Shown here: positions 8,523 to 16,889 of the stretch, in pieces
Layout: each line of letters opens with the position of its first letter
Numbering within the stretch: position 1 is the stretch's first letter
Origin: Microvirga sp. ACRRW
GTDB taxonomy: Bacteria > Pseudomonadota > Alphaproteobacteria > Rhizobiales > Beijerinckiaceae
DNA length: 64,000 bases
Assembly (NCBI RefSeq): GCF_022346925.1
Contig: NZ_JAKRNJ010000004.1
Coordinates: 248,001 to 312,000, forward strand
Direction: 5' to 3'
The notes under the pieces: model-generated
What the model saw: only the letters and a program-made list of their open reading frames with translations
What the model was told of the DNA's origin: nothing
Database searches by the model: none
Position numbers and translations under genes: made by a program

Positions 8523-8567
8523 CGCACATTATGGAGCGGCTCTTAGGGGCCGTGGACCCGACAATGG

Positions 8568-8592
8568 AAAGGCCGCCTCAAGGGCGGCCTTT
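8568..8592 (+). terminator. Rho-independent terminator after the 8448 mini-gene
   Basis: Perfect 10-bp stem AAAGGCCGCC / GGCGGCCTTT with the loop TCAAG, followed by CTTTTTAC on the plus strand. It could also stop minus-strand transcripts from the RTX gene at 8654, although the minus-strand T run is short. Confidence 0.75.
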
Positions 8593-8653
8593 CTTTTTAC
8601 TTTTATCGCGTTCCTTCAGCAGGGCCCGCTTAAAGCATCAGATTGATCTCGGC

Positions 8654-9445
8654 TTAGAGGTAAAAGTCGCCCGTCTGGAATTTGATGTTCCCCGCGACGA
8701 AAATTTCAAAGTCGGCTTTCCCGTCACCATTGACATCACCCAGAAGGGTTTTGCCGGGGCGGCCATTGAAATCATCTGTTTCATACCGCAACTGGCCAGC
8801 CTTGGTGAAAGCTTTCGTTCCGATGAATGTGAAGGCTTGGTTGCCTGCCTTTTGAGTATTGGCGTCGATTGCCTTCAGGTCGATCTTGTCCTTCTGAGAT
8901 CGCGAGAAGTCCATGATCCTGTTCACATATATATCCAGATCCTGGACGTCCGGTTTGATACCTTTGATCGACTTGTATACGAACCTGTCAGCCCCTTTAC
9001 CGCCGTAGAGCTCGTCTGCTCCACCGCCGTCAATCAGGGTGTCATTGCCTCCATAGCCGTGCATCTGGCTAGAACCTGAACTGCCGGTGATGACATCGTT
9101 GCCGGACAGAATTTTGCTAAAGAGCGCCTTGTCGTCCTTTGTGTCCGACCAGGTCTTAGCTGCGGCCACCAGAGAGGCTGCTGACATCTTCAGGCCACTG
9201 GCGCTTCCAAAATGTGAAAGATTCGATGTCGAGGACCAACTGGTGATGGTCCCTTTGGTTGGCAGACCGTCGGCGCCATAGGCGAAGTCGGATCCTTTTA
9301 CCACCACACGAGTCTGGGCCATGTCATTGTATTGAAGGACGAAGCCTTTTGAACTCTTGTTTATCGTTGTCGTAGACGCATTGATCTCGTCCGAGAAGAG
9401 GCCCAGCAGATTATATCCAACCGGGCCAAATTTGATCTTTGCCAT
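8654..9445 (-). CDS. Small RTX-type calcium-binding protein, probable type I secretion substrate
   Basis: A 263-residue protein without a signal peptide. The central part (114-153) holds a few glycine/aspartate repeats of the RTX kind (SGNDVITGSSG, GYGGNDTLIDGGGADEL, GGKGADRFVY), and the C-terminus has GDVNGDGKADFEIFVAG, like the ends of serralysin-type proteins exported by type I systems. The N-terminal 100 residues, rich in Ser/Thr/Lys, are not recognised. ATG is preceded by GGGGGGAACC. Codon and base use is visibly less GC-rich than in flanking genes, suggesting an acquired gene. The exporter at 16890-20003 is a candidate secretion route. Confidence 0.7.
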   Translation of the reverse strand: MAKIKFGPVGYNLLGLFSDEINASTTTINKSSKGFVLQYNDMAQTRVVVKGSDFAYGADGLPTKGTITSWSSTSNLSHFGSASGLKMSAASLVAAAKTWSDTKDDKALFSKILSGNDVITGSSGSSQMHGYGGNDTLIDGGGADELYGGKGADRFVYKSIKGIKPDVQDLDIYVNRIMDFSRSQKDKIDLKAIDANTQKAGNQAFTFIGTKAFTKAGQLRYETDDFNGRPGKTLLGDVNGDGKADFEIFVAGNIKFQTGDFYL

Positions 9446-9476
9446 GGTTCCCCCCAGCTCACCAATAAGAGGGACA

Positions 9477-9511
9477 AGCCTATTTGAACGATACTGAGTT
9501 TCAATTAGGCT
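9477..9511. promoter_or_regulatory. Inverted repeat upstream of the RTX gene at 8654
   Basis: Arms AGCCTATTTGAA (9477-9488) and TTCAATTAGGCT (9500-9511) are complementary over 12 bp with one mismatch and are separated by 11 nt. They sit 32-66 nt before the RTX start codon, where an operator or leader hairpin would act. Function unknown. Confidence 0.4.
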
Positions 9512-9578
9512 GCATGGCCTAGAGCCCTGCTTGGGAGCAGGACAAAATCCAAAAACGGTAGGCTGATCTGGAACGAAA

Positions 9579-9601
9579 AGGCCGCCTCTTGAGGGCGGCC
9601 T
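9579..9601. terminator. Terminator hairpin downstream of the AstE-like gene
   Basis: Stem AGGCCGCC / GGCGGCCT, closely resembling the hairpin at 8568-8592. On the minus strand it is followed by TTTTCGTT, fitting termination of the gene ending at 9614; on the plus strand CTCTTTTTGG follows. Confidence 0.65.
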
Positions 9602-9613
9602 CTCTTTTTGGCT

Positions 9614-10729
9614 TTAAGCCCCCAGCAGCTTGCCGGTCCGCTTGGCTGTCTTGCCGGCCACTTTGCCCAGGCGCGTGCCCTGGGTTACGAAGCGCAGCGC
9701 GATGCGGGCGAAGAGCACGCCGTCGGTCGGGGATGTCGCCTGCGCCACCGTCCCGCTATGCGGGTCCACGATCTCGGCGATCACATCGCCCGCCTTCACC
9801 CGGTCGCCGATCTCAGCCTGGAACACCACGATGCCGGTGGCGGGCGATGGGACCGGCTCGGAGGCCGCGAGCGGCGTCGGCTGGCAGAGAGGTTCGGGGA
9901 TCGAGGGGGCTTCGCCCGCGATGACGCCGCGCAGGGTCATGTAGGCGATGAGCGCCGCCGCGTCGCGTGTGCCGAGTTCGTGGCTCACATCCCGCTCGCC
10001 ACGGAATTCCAGGGTCGTGGAGTGGCAGCCGAAGGGAATCGGATGATCCTTGAAGCGCTCCGCCAGCTCGCCCCAGGGGCGGCTGAGCGCCTCATCGAAC
10101 GGATCGTCGCCGGATTCATCCGCCAGCAGGTAAGCCTGCGCGCGAATGAGCGCGGAGAGCGGCGCGAATTCATCCGCCGAGCGCGTATGCGTGTAGAGAT
10201 GCTCCACGGCCTCGGAGTCGCAATGCAGATCGAGCACGATGTCGGATTCGATGGCGAGCGTCAGCAGCGCCTTCTTCAGCACGTCGGCGGGATTGTTCGT
10301 CTCCCACGCGTCGAGCTCGGCACGAAGCGCCTCGCGGACGAGGCGCAGATTCACTTCAGCATCGCTCGTGAGCTTCCCTTCGATGCGCTCGGCCACCTTG
10401 GGCACGAGATAGGGATAGCCGCGATTGAAGTTGATGCCGTCGGAGAGATTGAAGCGTCCGATATGGCTTCCGAGAACGCGCTGCGCCAGACCGATGGGAT
10501 TGGCGGACGGCACGAGAATGATCTCGCCCTTGATCTTGCCCTCCGCTTCCAGCGCCACCAGCCTCTCGCGCAGGTGATGCGCCGCGATCATGCCGGGAAT
10601 TTCATCCGCATGAAGCGAAGCCTGCACATAGACGCGCGGACGCGCGCCTGTCTGCCCGAAGCGATGAACGGTGAGCGAGAGGCTTGCACCGGGAGCAAGC
10701 GGAGAGAGGGCGATCTGTTCTGTTTTCAT
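9614..10729 (-). CDS. Succinylglutamate desuccinylase / aspartoacylase family zinc hydrolase
   Basis: A 371-residue M14-like metallo-hydrolase of the AstE/AspA family. The zinc site is visible as SLHADEIPG (His40, Glu43) and DLHCD (His169); SANPIGLAQR and NFNRGYP resemble the substrate loop of the family. The last ~80 residues form a beta-rich biotinyl/lipoyl-like domain (PSPATGIVVF ... GDRVKAGDVIAEI). It follows glk by 69 bp on the same strand and may be the last gene of the trehalose/glucokinase unit, although no biochemical link is obvious. True AstE acts in arginine catabolism, but no ast genes are present, so I name only the family. Confidence 0.8.
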   Translation of the reverse strand: MKTEQIALSPLAPGASLSLTVHRFGQTGARPRVYVQASLHADEIPGMIAAHHLRERLVALEAEGKIKGEIILVPSANPIGLAQRVLGSHIGRFNLSDGINFNRGYPYLVPKVAERIEGKLTSDAEVNLRLVREALRAELDAWETNNPADVLKKALLTLAIESDIVLDLHCDSEAVEHLYTHTRSADEFAPLSALIRAQAYLLADESGDDPFDEALSRPWGELAERFKDHPIPFGCHSTTLEFRGERDVSHELGTRDAAALIAYMTLRGVIAGEAPSIPEPLCQPTPLAASEPVPSPATGIVVFQAEIGDRVKAGDVIAEIVDPHSGTVAQATSPTDGVLFARIALRFVTQGTRLGKVAGKTAKRTGKLLGA

Positions 10730-10798
10730 GATGGGCGAGTGCTGCTGTCAGCCTTGAGCGGGTATATTGAACCGTGCTCAAGGCGGGGAAGCAGGCCT

Positions 10799-11791
10799 TC
10801 AGGCGGCCCATCCTTGTGACTTGAACACGAAGTGCTCAGGATTGGTAACGAGTGCGGCGAGCCCCTGCAAGGCCGGCTCCGCATTGACGATCACGAAAGC
10901 CGGCACCTTGCGCGCCCAGGCATCGTGCGGTGCCTTGGCGTCGAACGCCTCGCGGAAGCCGCCGCTCTGGATGATGTCCACCATGCGCGGCGCGATGCCG
11001 CCTGCGATGAATACGCCGTCGGAGGCCTCGAAAGTCAGCGCCATGTCGCCTGCGTAACGTCCAAGCCAGCGGGCGAAGAAATCAAGCGCGGCCTGCGCCA
11101 TCTCATCACCCTCGCGGGCGGCATTCAGCACGTCGTTCGGCTTGGCATAGGGGCAGTCCACGCATCGATGCGCGGCAACGGCCTTCGCGATCCGGAACAG
11201 GCCCGGACCGGACAGAAGCACCTCGGCCGAGATGCGTCCGCCGACCCGCTCCAGATGCGGCCAGAGGGCGGCCTCCTCCTCCGTCGAGGGACCGAACTCT
11301 ATATGGCCCGCCTCTGTGGCCACGATGGCGAGGCGATCCTCCACCGGCACGAGTGCCCCCACCCCAAGGCCGGTTCCAGGGCCCAGGACCACGCGTGCGC
11401 CGGCTTCCGCCCGCCCGCTGCCGATGGGGGCGAGATCCCCCTTCTCCTCGCTCAGCACCGTCACGGAAGCCGCAACGGGCGTGTAGTCGTTGACCAGGGT
11501 CACGCGCTCGAGATTCAGCGCCTTGCCGATGGCCTCGGCGTCGATCACCCAATGGGCGTTGGTGAGGCGGATGGCAGGCGCGTCCACGCGGGTTGCCACC
11601 GCGATCATGGCCGAGCGGGGCGCTGCCCCCGCATAGCCCTGGAGGGCGATTCGGATGGCGCCGACAGGATCGGGCGTGTCCGCCGTCAGGGTGCGGGGTA
11701 AAAGCTGAACGGGCTCTCCGGGGCCGGGCAAGACAGCGAAACGCGCATTCGTGCCGCCGATATCCCCAAGCAGAACAGGAAATGCAAACAT
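10799..11791 (-). CDS. glk: Glucokinase
   Basis: ATP-dependent cytoplasmic glucokinase (glucose to glucose-6-phosphate), 330 residues, close to the E. coli Glk length. The N-terminal phosphate loop GDIGGTNARFAV, a second loop GPGTGLGVG and the glucose-contact motif ATEAGHIEFGP identify the Glk family rather than the ROK kinases. A late IAGGIAPRM provides the adenosine-side motif. It lies 46 bp after the GH15 gene in the otsA-otsB-GH15-glk direction, so it is well placed to re-phosphorylate glucose released from trehalose and return it to the OtsA substrate pool. Confidence 0.92.
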   Translation of the reverse strand: MFAFPVLLGDIGGTNARFAVLPGPGEPVQLLPRTLTADTPDPVGAIRIALQGYAGAAPRSAMIAVATRVDAPAIRLTNAHWVIDAEAIGKALNLERVTLVNDYTPVAASVTVLSEEKGDLAPIGSGRAEAGARVVLGPGTGLGVGALVPVEDRLAIVATEAGHIEFGPSTEEEAALWPHLERVGGRISAEVLLSGPGLFRIAKAVAAHRCVDCPYAKPNDVLNAAREGDEMAQAALDFFARWLGRYAGDMALTFEASDGVFIAGGIAPRMVDIIQSGGFREAFDAKAPHDAWARKVPAFVIVNAEPALQGLAALVTNPEHFVFKSQGWAA

Positions 11792-11837
11792 CGAGAGAGC
11801 CTATCGTTCTTCATTGAAGTTCTGGCGGCGGTCGCCG

Positions 11838-13649
11838 TCAGAACGCATCCTCCCAGCTCCGGCTCAAGCGAACGGCGGAGTTGATGAGACCCACCATGGA
11901 GTAGGTCTGGGGGAAATTGCCCCACAATTCGCCGGTCGTGAAGTCGGCATCCTCGGAAAAGAGCCCGAAGGAATTGCGTAAACCCAGGATGCGCTCGAAC
12001 AATTCTCTCGCCTCTTCCTTACGCCCGATGGCGTTCAAGGCATCCACGTACCAGAAGCCGCAGATCATGAAAGCCGTGTGCATAAGGCCAAAATCATCTT
12101 CCACATCATAACGCATCAGAAGGTCCCCGCGCCGCAGGGCCTTGCCCGCGGCATCCACCGTGGCGATGAAGCGCGGATCGTCCGGCTTCACGAAGTTGAG
12201 TTCGTGAAGCAGCAGCAAAGTTGCATCCAGATCCTCGCCGCCGAAGGACGAGACGAAGGTGCCCTTCTGGGGATTGTAGGCTTTCTCGTCGATGATGCGG
12301 TGCATCCGGTCCGCATTCTCGCGCCAGAAGGCCGCCCTATCCTCACGCTCCATGGCCACGGCGATCTTGGCGAGGCGGTCGCAGGCCGCCCAGCACATCA
12401 CGCTCGGAAACGTGTGCACGGCCGCCTTGGTGCGCAGCTCCCAAGGCCCCGCATCGGGCTGGTCGAACACCTCGATGGCCCGATGTCCCAGCTTCTCCAG
12501 ATGCGCGAACAGGGCCCGGTTGCCGACGGGCCGGATCATGCGCTTGTCGAGGAAGGCGTGCACCGAGGCCAGGACGATGCTGCCATAGGCATCGTTCTGA
12601 ACTTGCGTATAGGCGGCATTGCCCACGCGCACGGGCCCCATACCGCGATAGCCCGCAAGCGCCGTCGCTTCGCGCTCTTCCAGATCAGGCGAGCGCGTGA
12701 TGCTGAAGAGCGGTGGCATGTCCTTCTGGTTGGGAATGGCGTCCATGTCGTCGACGATGTTGGTGATGTAGGTGAGGTATTCCTCCATCGTCTTGGTCGT
12801 GCCGAGACGGTTGAGCGCCTGGATCACGAAATAGGCGTCCCGCAGCCAGCAATAGCGGTAATCCCAGTTGCGCTGCGTGTGCGGCGCTTCCGGAACGGAT
12901 GTGGTCAGCGCCGCGACGATGGCGCCCGTCTCCTCGAAGTTGCAGAGTTTGAGCGTGATCGCCGCGCGGATCACCGCCTCCTGCCAGTCGAACGGAATGG
13001 AGAGCGAACGCACCCAATCGTGCCAGAAGCTGATCGTGCTGTCCAAGAACTCGCGCGCCGTGGTGTCGGCCTCGGAACGAAGCGGCTCGTCTTCTCCGAA
13101 GAAGAATGATAGCGGCCGCTCCACCACGAAGGGGCGCTCTTCATGCACATAGGACACAGACGCATCGGTCGTCAGGCGCAAGGAAGAATGCGGCCCGACG
13201 AAGCGCAAGTGGTTGCTGCCGCGCGTGGTATCCGGCTTTATGCTTCCCCACTCGTAATGCGGGCGCAGCCTCACGCGGATGCGCGGGCGTCCCTTGATCG
13301 GCGTGACGCGGCGGATCAACAGCGGCGGGCGGAAGGTTCGGTCGAAATGCTTGAAGCGCGGCGCGAAATCCGTGATCTCGAGAATGTTGCCGAAAGAATC
13401 CGTTAAGCGTGAGACGAGCACGGCCGTATTCTGGATATAGCTCTGCTCACAGCTGACCATGCCGACCATGTCGATGGCGAAAACGCCCTTTTGCTCCGCA
13501 TCCGTCTGCCCATCGGGGCTATCGAGCAGCGCGGAAAAAACCGGGTCGCCATCGAAGCGGGGAAAGCAGCTCCAGACAATATGCGCCCGGCGATCCACCA
13601 AGGCCGAGATCATGCAATTGCCGATGACGGCAAGATCCAAAGAACTCAT
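11838..13649 (-). CDS. Glycoside hydrolase family 15 protein, probable cytoplasmic trehalase
   Basis: A 603-residue GH15 enzyme: an N-terminal beta-sandwich (SSLDLAVIGNCMISALVDRR) followed by the (alpha/alpha)6 catalytic barrel. RNWDYRYCWLRDAY at about 259-272 is the hallmark of the bacterial GH15 group that includes the mycobacterial trehalase. There is no signal peptide, so it acts in the cytoplasm and not on extracellular starch. It lies 3 bp after otsB and before glk. Family members include glucoamylase, glucodextranase and trehalase; trehalase is inferred from the neighbours, not from a diagnostic residue. Confidence 0.82.
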   Translation of the reverse strand: MSSLDLAVIGNCMISALVDRRAHIVWSCFPRFDGDPVFSALLDSPDGQTDAEQKGVFAIDMVGMVSCEQSYIQNTAVLVSRLTDSFGNILEITDFAPRFKHFDRTFRPPLLIRRVTPIKGRPRIRVRLRPHYEWGSIKPDTTRGSNHLRFVGPHSSLRLTTDASVSYVHEERPFVVERPLSFFFGEDEPLRSEADTTAREFLDSTISFWHDWVRSLSIPFDWQEAVIRAAITLKLCNFEETGAIVAALTTSVPEAPHTQRNWDYRYCWLRDAYFVIQALNRLGTTKTMEEYLTYITNIVDDMDAIPNQKDMPPLFSITRSPDLEEREATALAGYRGMGPVRVGNAAYTQVQNDAYGSIVLASVHAFLDKRMIRPVGNRALFAHLEKLGHRAIEVFDQPDAGPWELRTKAAVHTFPSVMCWAACDRLAKIAVAMEREDRAAFWRENADRMHRIIDEKAYNPQKGTFVSSFGGEDLDATLLLLHELNFVKPDDPRFIATVDAAGKALRRGDLLMRYDVEDDFGLMHTAFMICGFWYVDALNAIGRKEEARELFERILGLRNSFGLFSEDADFTTGELWGNFPQTYSMVGLINSAVRLSRSWEDAF

Positions 13650-13652
13650 CGA

Positions 13653-14423
13653 TCAATCATCCACGTTGAAAGGAAGAGAACCGCTAGATGCCCATGTGGA
13701 CAGGCAATGTCGCAAATCGGCAGGCGTTCCCAGGCGAACCTTGGCGATTGTCTCACCCGCGCCGATGCGAATGGACAGACCGCCTCTGGCATTCACCGTC
13801 TTGAATCCGTTCTCGTCGGTCAAGTCGTCGCCGACGAAAACAGGCCTGCGGCCTTTGTACGGCGCCGCATGAAGAAAGCTTTCGATCACCTTGCCCTTAC
13901 CGGCGGCGGAAGGAAGAATTTCCGCCACAGCTTTGCCGTGTTGCAGGCGATACTCGCTGCCGAGTGCCTCAACCGCGGCATGAGCGGTTGCCAATGCGAA
14001 GTCCTTCTCCTGAGGCGCGAGGCGCCAGTGAACAGCCACGGAGCAGCCCTTGTCCTCGATGAGAACACCGGCTTTGTCGGCCACCACATCCTTCAAGCGC
14101 CCGACCATCCGGCGCAGCTGAGGGTGCTCGTCCGGATCGCATAAATGAAGATCGCCCGCGACGCGCTGCTCCAGTCCATGCAGCCCGGCCATGTCGAAAC
14201 TATACGGCTTCAGATGCTGGTCCAGAAACGAAACGGGCCTGCCGCTGACGATCGCAAGCGCTCCGCCCAGCCTTTCTTGAAGACGTCGGAGAGTTTTGGG
14301 CAGCGCAGGCTCCACCACAACCGCCTCGGGACGATCCACGATGTCCACGAGCGTTCCATCGAAATCGAGGAAGAGCGCGTAAGCCTCTTCCGATTCCATC
14401 TCCTGAACGGGGGCGTCATGCAT
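13653..14423 (-). CDS. otsB: Trehalose-6-phosphate phosphatase
   Basis: HAD-superfamily phosphatase of 256 residues that converts trehalose-6-phosphate to trehalose. Motif I is LDFDGTLVDIVD near 18-29 with the nucleophilic Asp, IVSGRP holds the motif II Ser, and motif IV is VFVGDDLTDENGF near 195-207. The start overlaps the end of otsA by 8 bp, indicating translational coupling, and the GH15 gene starts 3 bp after its stop. Confidence 0.94.
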   Translation of the reverse strand: MHDAPVQEMESEEAYALFLDFDGTLVDIVDRPEAVVVEPALPKTLRRLQERLGGALAIVSGRPVSFLDQHLKPYSFDMAGLHGLEQRVAGDLHLCDPDEHPQLRRMVGRLKDVVADKAGVLIEDKGCSVAVHWRLAPQEKDFALATAHAAVEALGSEYRLQHGKAVAEILPSAAGKGKVIESFLHAAPYKGRRPVFVGDDLTDENGFKTVNARGGLSIRIGAGETIAKVRLGTPADLRHCLSTWASSGSLPFNVDD

Positions 14424-16650
14424 TGGCGGCTGCCCGCTTCTTTCCTGCTGCGATCAACCGCCGGATCCTCTGCCGCTTGCGCAGGCGCGAGGCGGCGAGC
14501 AGCATCTGCCCGGCCCAGCGATAGACGTTGCGCTCCTTCACCTGATCGCGCATGAGCCGCATGCGTTCGCGCTGTTCCGCCTGAGGCATGATGAGCGCGC
14601 GGTTGATGGCCTGACCCATGGCGTGTGCGTTGTAGGGATTGACGATCAATGCCTCCGACAATTCACGCGACGCGCCGGCGAAAGCGGAGAGAATAAGAAC
14701 ACCCTGCTCGTCGTCGCGCGCGGCGACGAATTCCTTGGCCACGAGGTTCATGCCGTCGTGCAGGCTCGACACGATGCAGAGATCGGCGGCCCTGAACAGC
14801 TCGAACACCTCATCGGGTTCGTGATGGCGGATGAGCAGCTTGATGGGCTCGTACCCCTCGCTGCCATGCCTTTCATTGATCTCGCGCGCCAGGGCTTCGG
14901 CCTCCTCCTGCAGCTGCCGGTAATTCGCAAGCTTACTGCGCGTCGGAGCCGCCACCTGGATGAAGGAGAAGTTGCCTTTCCAGTCGGGGTTCTCAGTCAG
15001 CAGCGCATCGATGGCCTGCATGCGGTCGAGGATGCCCTTCGTGTAATCGAACCGCTCGATGCCGACACCGATCCGCATGTCGAGGGGAAGCCCGAGACGC
15101 TCGCGAACGGCGCGGCGGCATTCCTCCACGGGCTTCTGGCCTTCCAAGGCGGTCGGCGGCCATTCGATGGAGATGGGATAGGGACGGATCTGCGTGTCCT
15201 CGCCGCCGAACGTGATCGAATCCGTCTCGCGGTTGATGCGGCTTTCCACGTAAGAATCCACGGCATCGATGAAGTTGTTGCAATGGGCCTGCGTGTGGAA
15301 TCCGAGGATCGATGAGCCGAGCAGGCCGTCGATGATCTCCTCTCGCCATGGGCATATGCCGAAGGTTTCCGCGTTCGGCCATGGGATGTGCCAGAAGGTG
15401 ATGATCGTGGCTTGTGGAAGGCGATTGCGGATCATGCGCGGCAGGAGCGCGAAGTGATAATCCTGCACGAGAATGATCGGGTCCTCGCGCTTGGCCTCGG
15501 CGACGATGGCATCGGCGAATTTCTCGTTCACCGCACGATAATATTGCCAATCCTGCTCGCGGAAGACCGGGCGCACGAAGGCGATGTGGCAGAGCGGCCA
15601 GAGACCTTCATTCGCGGCACCATAATAATAACCGTCCTGCTCCTCATCCGTCAGCCAGACACGGCGCAGGGTATAGGATGGATTGGCCGGCGGCACAGGC
15701 ACGCGGTCGCTGGCGTCGACAGTATCCCTGTCCGCCGTGCCGCTGCCATGCGCTACCCATGTGCCGCCGCAGGCGCGCACCACCGGCTCCAGCGCCGAGA
15801 CGAGACCGCTTGCCGGAATCTGAAGGGAGATGCCGCCGTCCTGCGCACGGTTGTGAATATAGGGCTCGCGGTTCGAAACCACGATCACCTCGGAGCCGGA
15901 CAACTCGTTCGCAAGCGCCGCGCGGAGGGTATCGGGGCTCCAGTCGGTATGGGCCGCATCGATGGTCCGGCGCGAAGATTCGAGTTCCTGCAGAACGTCG
16001 CGGATTTCCTGGCCCAGCGGAATGATGTTTTCCTGCTCGGGCGTCCCTGCCGCTCCGGCGCGCGCATTCTCGAGAGCCTGACGGATGGAAGCGAGCCATC
16101 TGCGCATGATCAACGCCGCGATCATGGCCGCAAGAGCTGCCGCGCCGAAAGCGACGCCGGCGAGAGCCAGGAAGAGATAGTTTCGCGCCTCTCCGCCGCG
16201 TCGATCCGTATAGCTGAGATCGTGCAGCACCACGAGGTGCCCTTCCCGTCCCGACACGGTCAACGGAAAGGTGCTCACCAGGATGCGCTGTCCGTCATGG
16301 GTAATGTTGGAGAAACTTTGCGTATCGGATCTCGCCGCCTGCTCGCAGGAGAAGGATTGCGGCATGCTGCGGGTCGGAGAGCGCAGCGTATCGCCCTCGC
16401 AATAGCCGATCGCCAGAACCCGCTCCCCGGAGGCGATGCGCTCGAAGAGGCCCGTCAGCCGTCCGGCATCGTTACGGGTCAACAGGTTGCTGACCTGGTC
16501 ACGGGCGGAATTGAAGACCAGCTGGGAGCGTAATTCCACATCCCGCCGGGCCCATTCCTCCAGAAACGATGTAGCAAACGGAAGAACGGCCAGAATGACG
16601 ATGGCCGCGACAAGCAACGCAATACCGCCGAAGCGAAAGATAATTCTCAA
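14416..16650 (-). CDS. otsA: Trehalose-6-phosphate synthase with N-terminal membrane sensor-like module
   Basis: GT20 synthase joining UDP-glucose and glucose-6-phosphate. At 744 residues it is ~260 longer than typical OtsA (about 470). The catalytic part begins near [12 protein letters not shown] (253-264) and includes [33 protein letters not shown] and [13 protein letters not shown]. The extra N-terminus has two membrane segments (about 7-27 and 158-182) around a ~130-residue, probably periplasmic domain, then a HAMP-like/coiled linker (182-250), the layout of a membrane receptor. The start codon is TTG with AAAGAGG almost touching it; an in-frame TGA lies just upstream, so no longer start exists. 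First gene of the otsA-otsB-GH15-glk block. Confidence 0.9.
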   Translation of the reverse strand: MRIIFRFGGIALLVAAIVILAVLPFATSFLEEWARRDVELRSQLVFNSARDQVSNLLTRNDAGRLTGLFERIASGERVLAIGYCEGDTLRSPTRSMPQSFSCEQAARSDTQSFSNITHDGQRILVSTFPLTVSGREGHLVVLHDLSYTDRRGGEARNYLFLALAGVAFGAAALAAMIAALIMRRWLASIRQALENARAGAAGTPEQENIIPLGQEIRDVLQELESSRRTIDAAHTDWSPDTLRAALANELSGSEVIVVSNREPYIHNRAQDGGISLQIPASGLVSALEPVVRACGGTWVAHGSGTADRDTVDASDRVPVPPANPSYTLRRVWLTDEEQDGYYYGAANEGLWPLCHIAFVRPVFREQDWQYYRAVNEKFADAIVAEAKREDPIILVQDYHFALLPRMIRNRLPQATIITFWHIPWPNAETFGICPWREEIIDGLLGSSILGFHTQAHCNNFIDAVDSYVESRINRETDSITFGGEDTQIRPYPISIEWPPTALEGQKPVEECRRAVRERLGLPLDMRIGVGIERFDYTKGILDRMQAIDALLTENPDWKGNFSFIQVAAPTRSKLANYRQLQEEAEALAREINERHGSEGYEPIKLLIRHHEPDEVFELFRAADLCIVSSLHDGMNLVAKEFVAARDDEQGVLILSAFAGASRELSEALIVNPYNAHAMGQAINRALIMPQAEQRERMRLMRDQVKERNVYRWAGQMLLAASRLRKRQRIRRLIAAGKKRAAANA

Positions 16651-16834
16651 ACCTCTTTGTCCTCAGGATGTTCAAGATTTTTCGAAGGGCCGAAGCCTAA
16701 GCATCGGAAAAAGTTCGATGTTTCGGCTCCCTCCCAGCGCCGCCCCAAAGGGCGCCCGCTCCTGTTATGGGTTTCTCTCCGGAACTTTCCAGGTTTGAGG
16801 ACCGAGCCCATGCGGGAACCCGGGCAATAAAAAA

Positions 16835-16863
16835 CCGCAGCCGGCCTTTCGGGCCGGCTGCGG
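16835..16863 (-). terminator. Rho-independent terminator of the type I secretion operon
   Basis: Perfect 12-bp stem CCGCAGCCGGCC / GGCCGGCTGCGG with loop TTTCG; on the minus strand it is followed by TTTTTTATTG. It lies 27 bp beyond the stop of the adaptor gene. Confidence 0.88.
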
Positions 16864-16889
16864 TGCGCGAAATCGCTGTGTTGAGGAAC

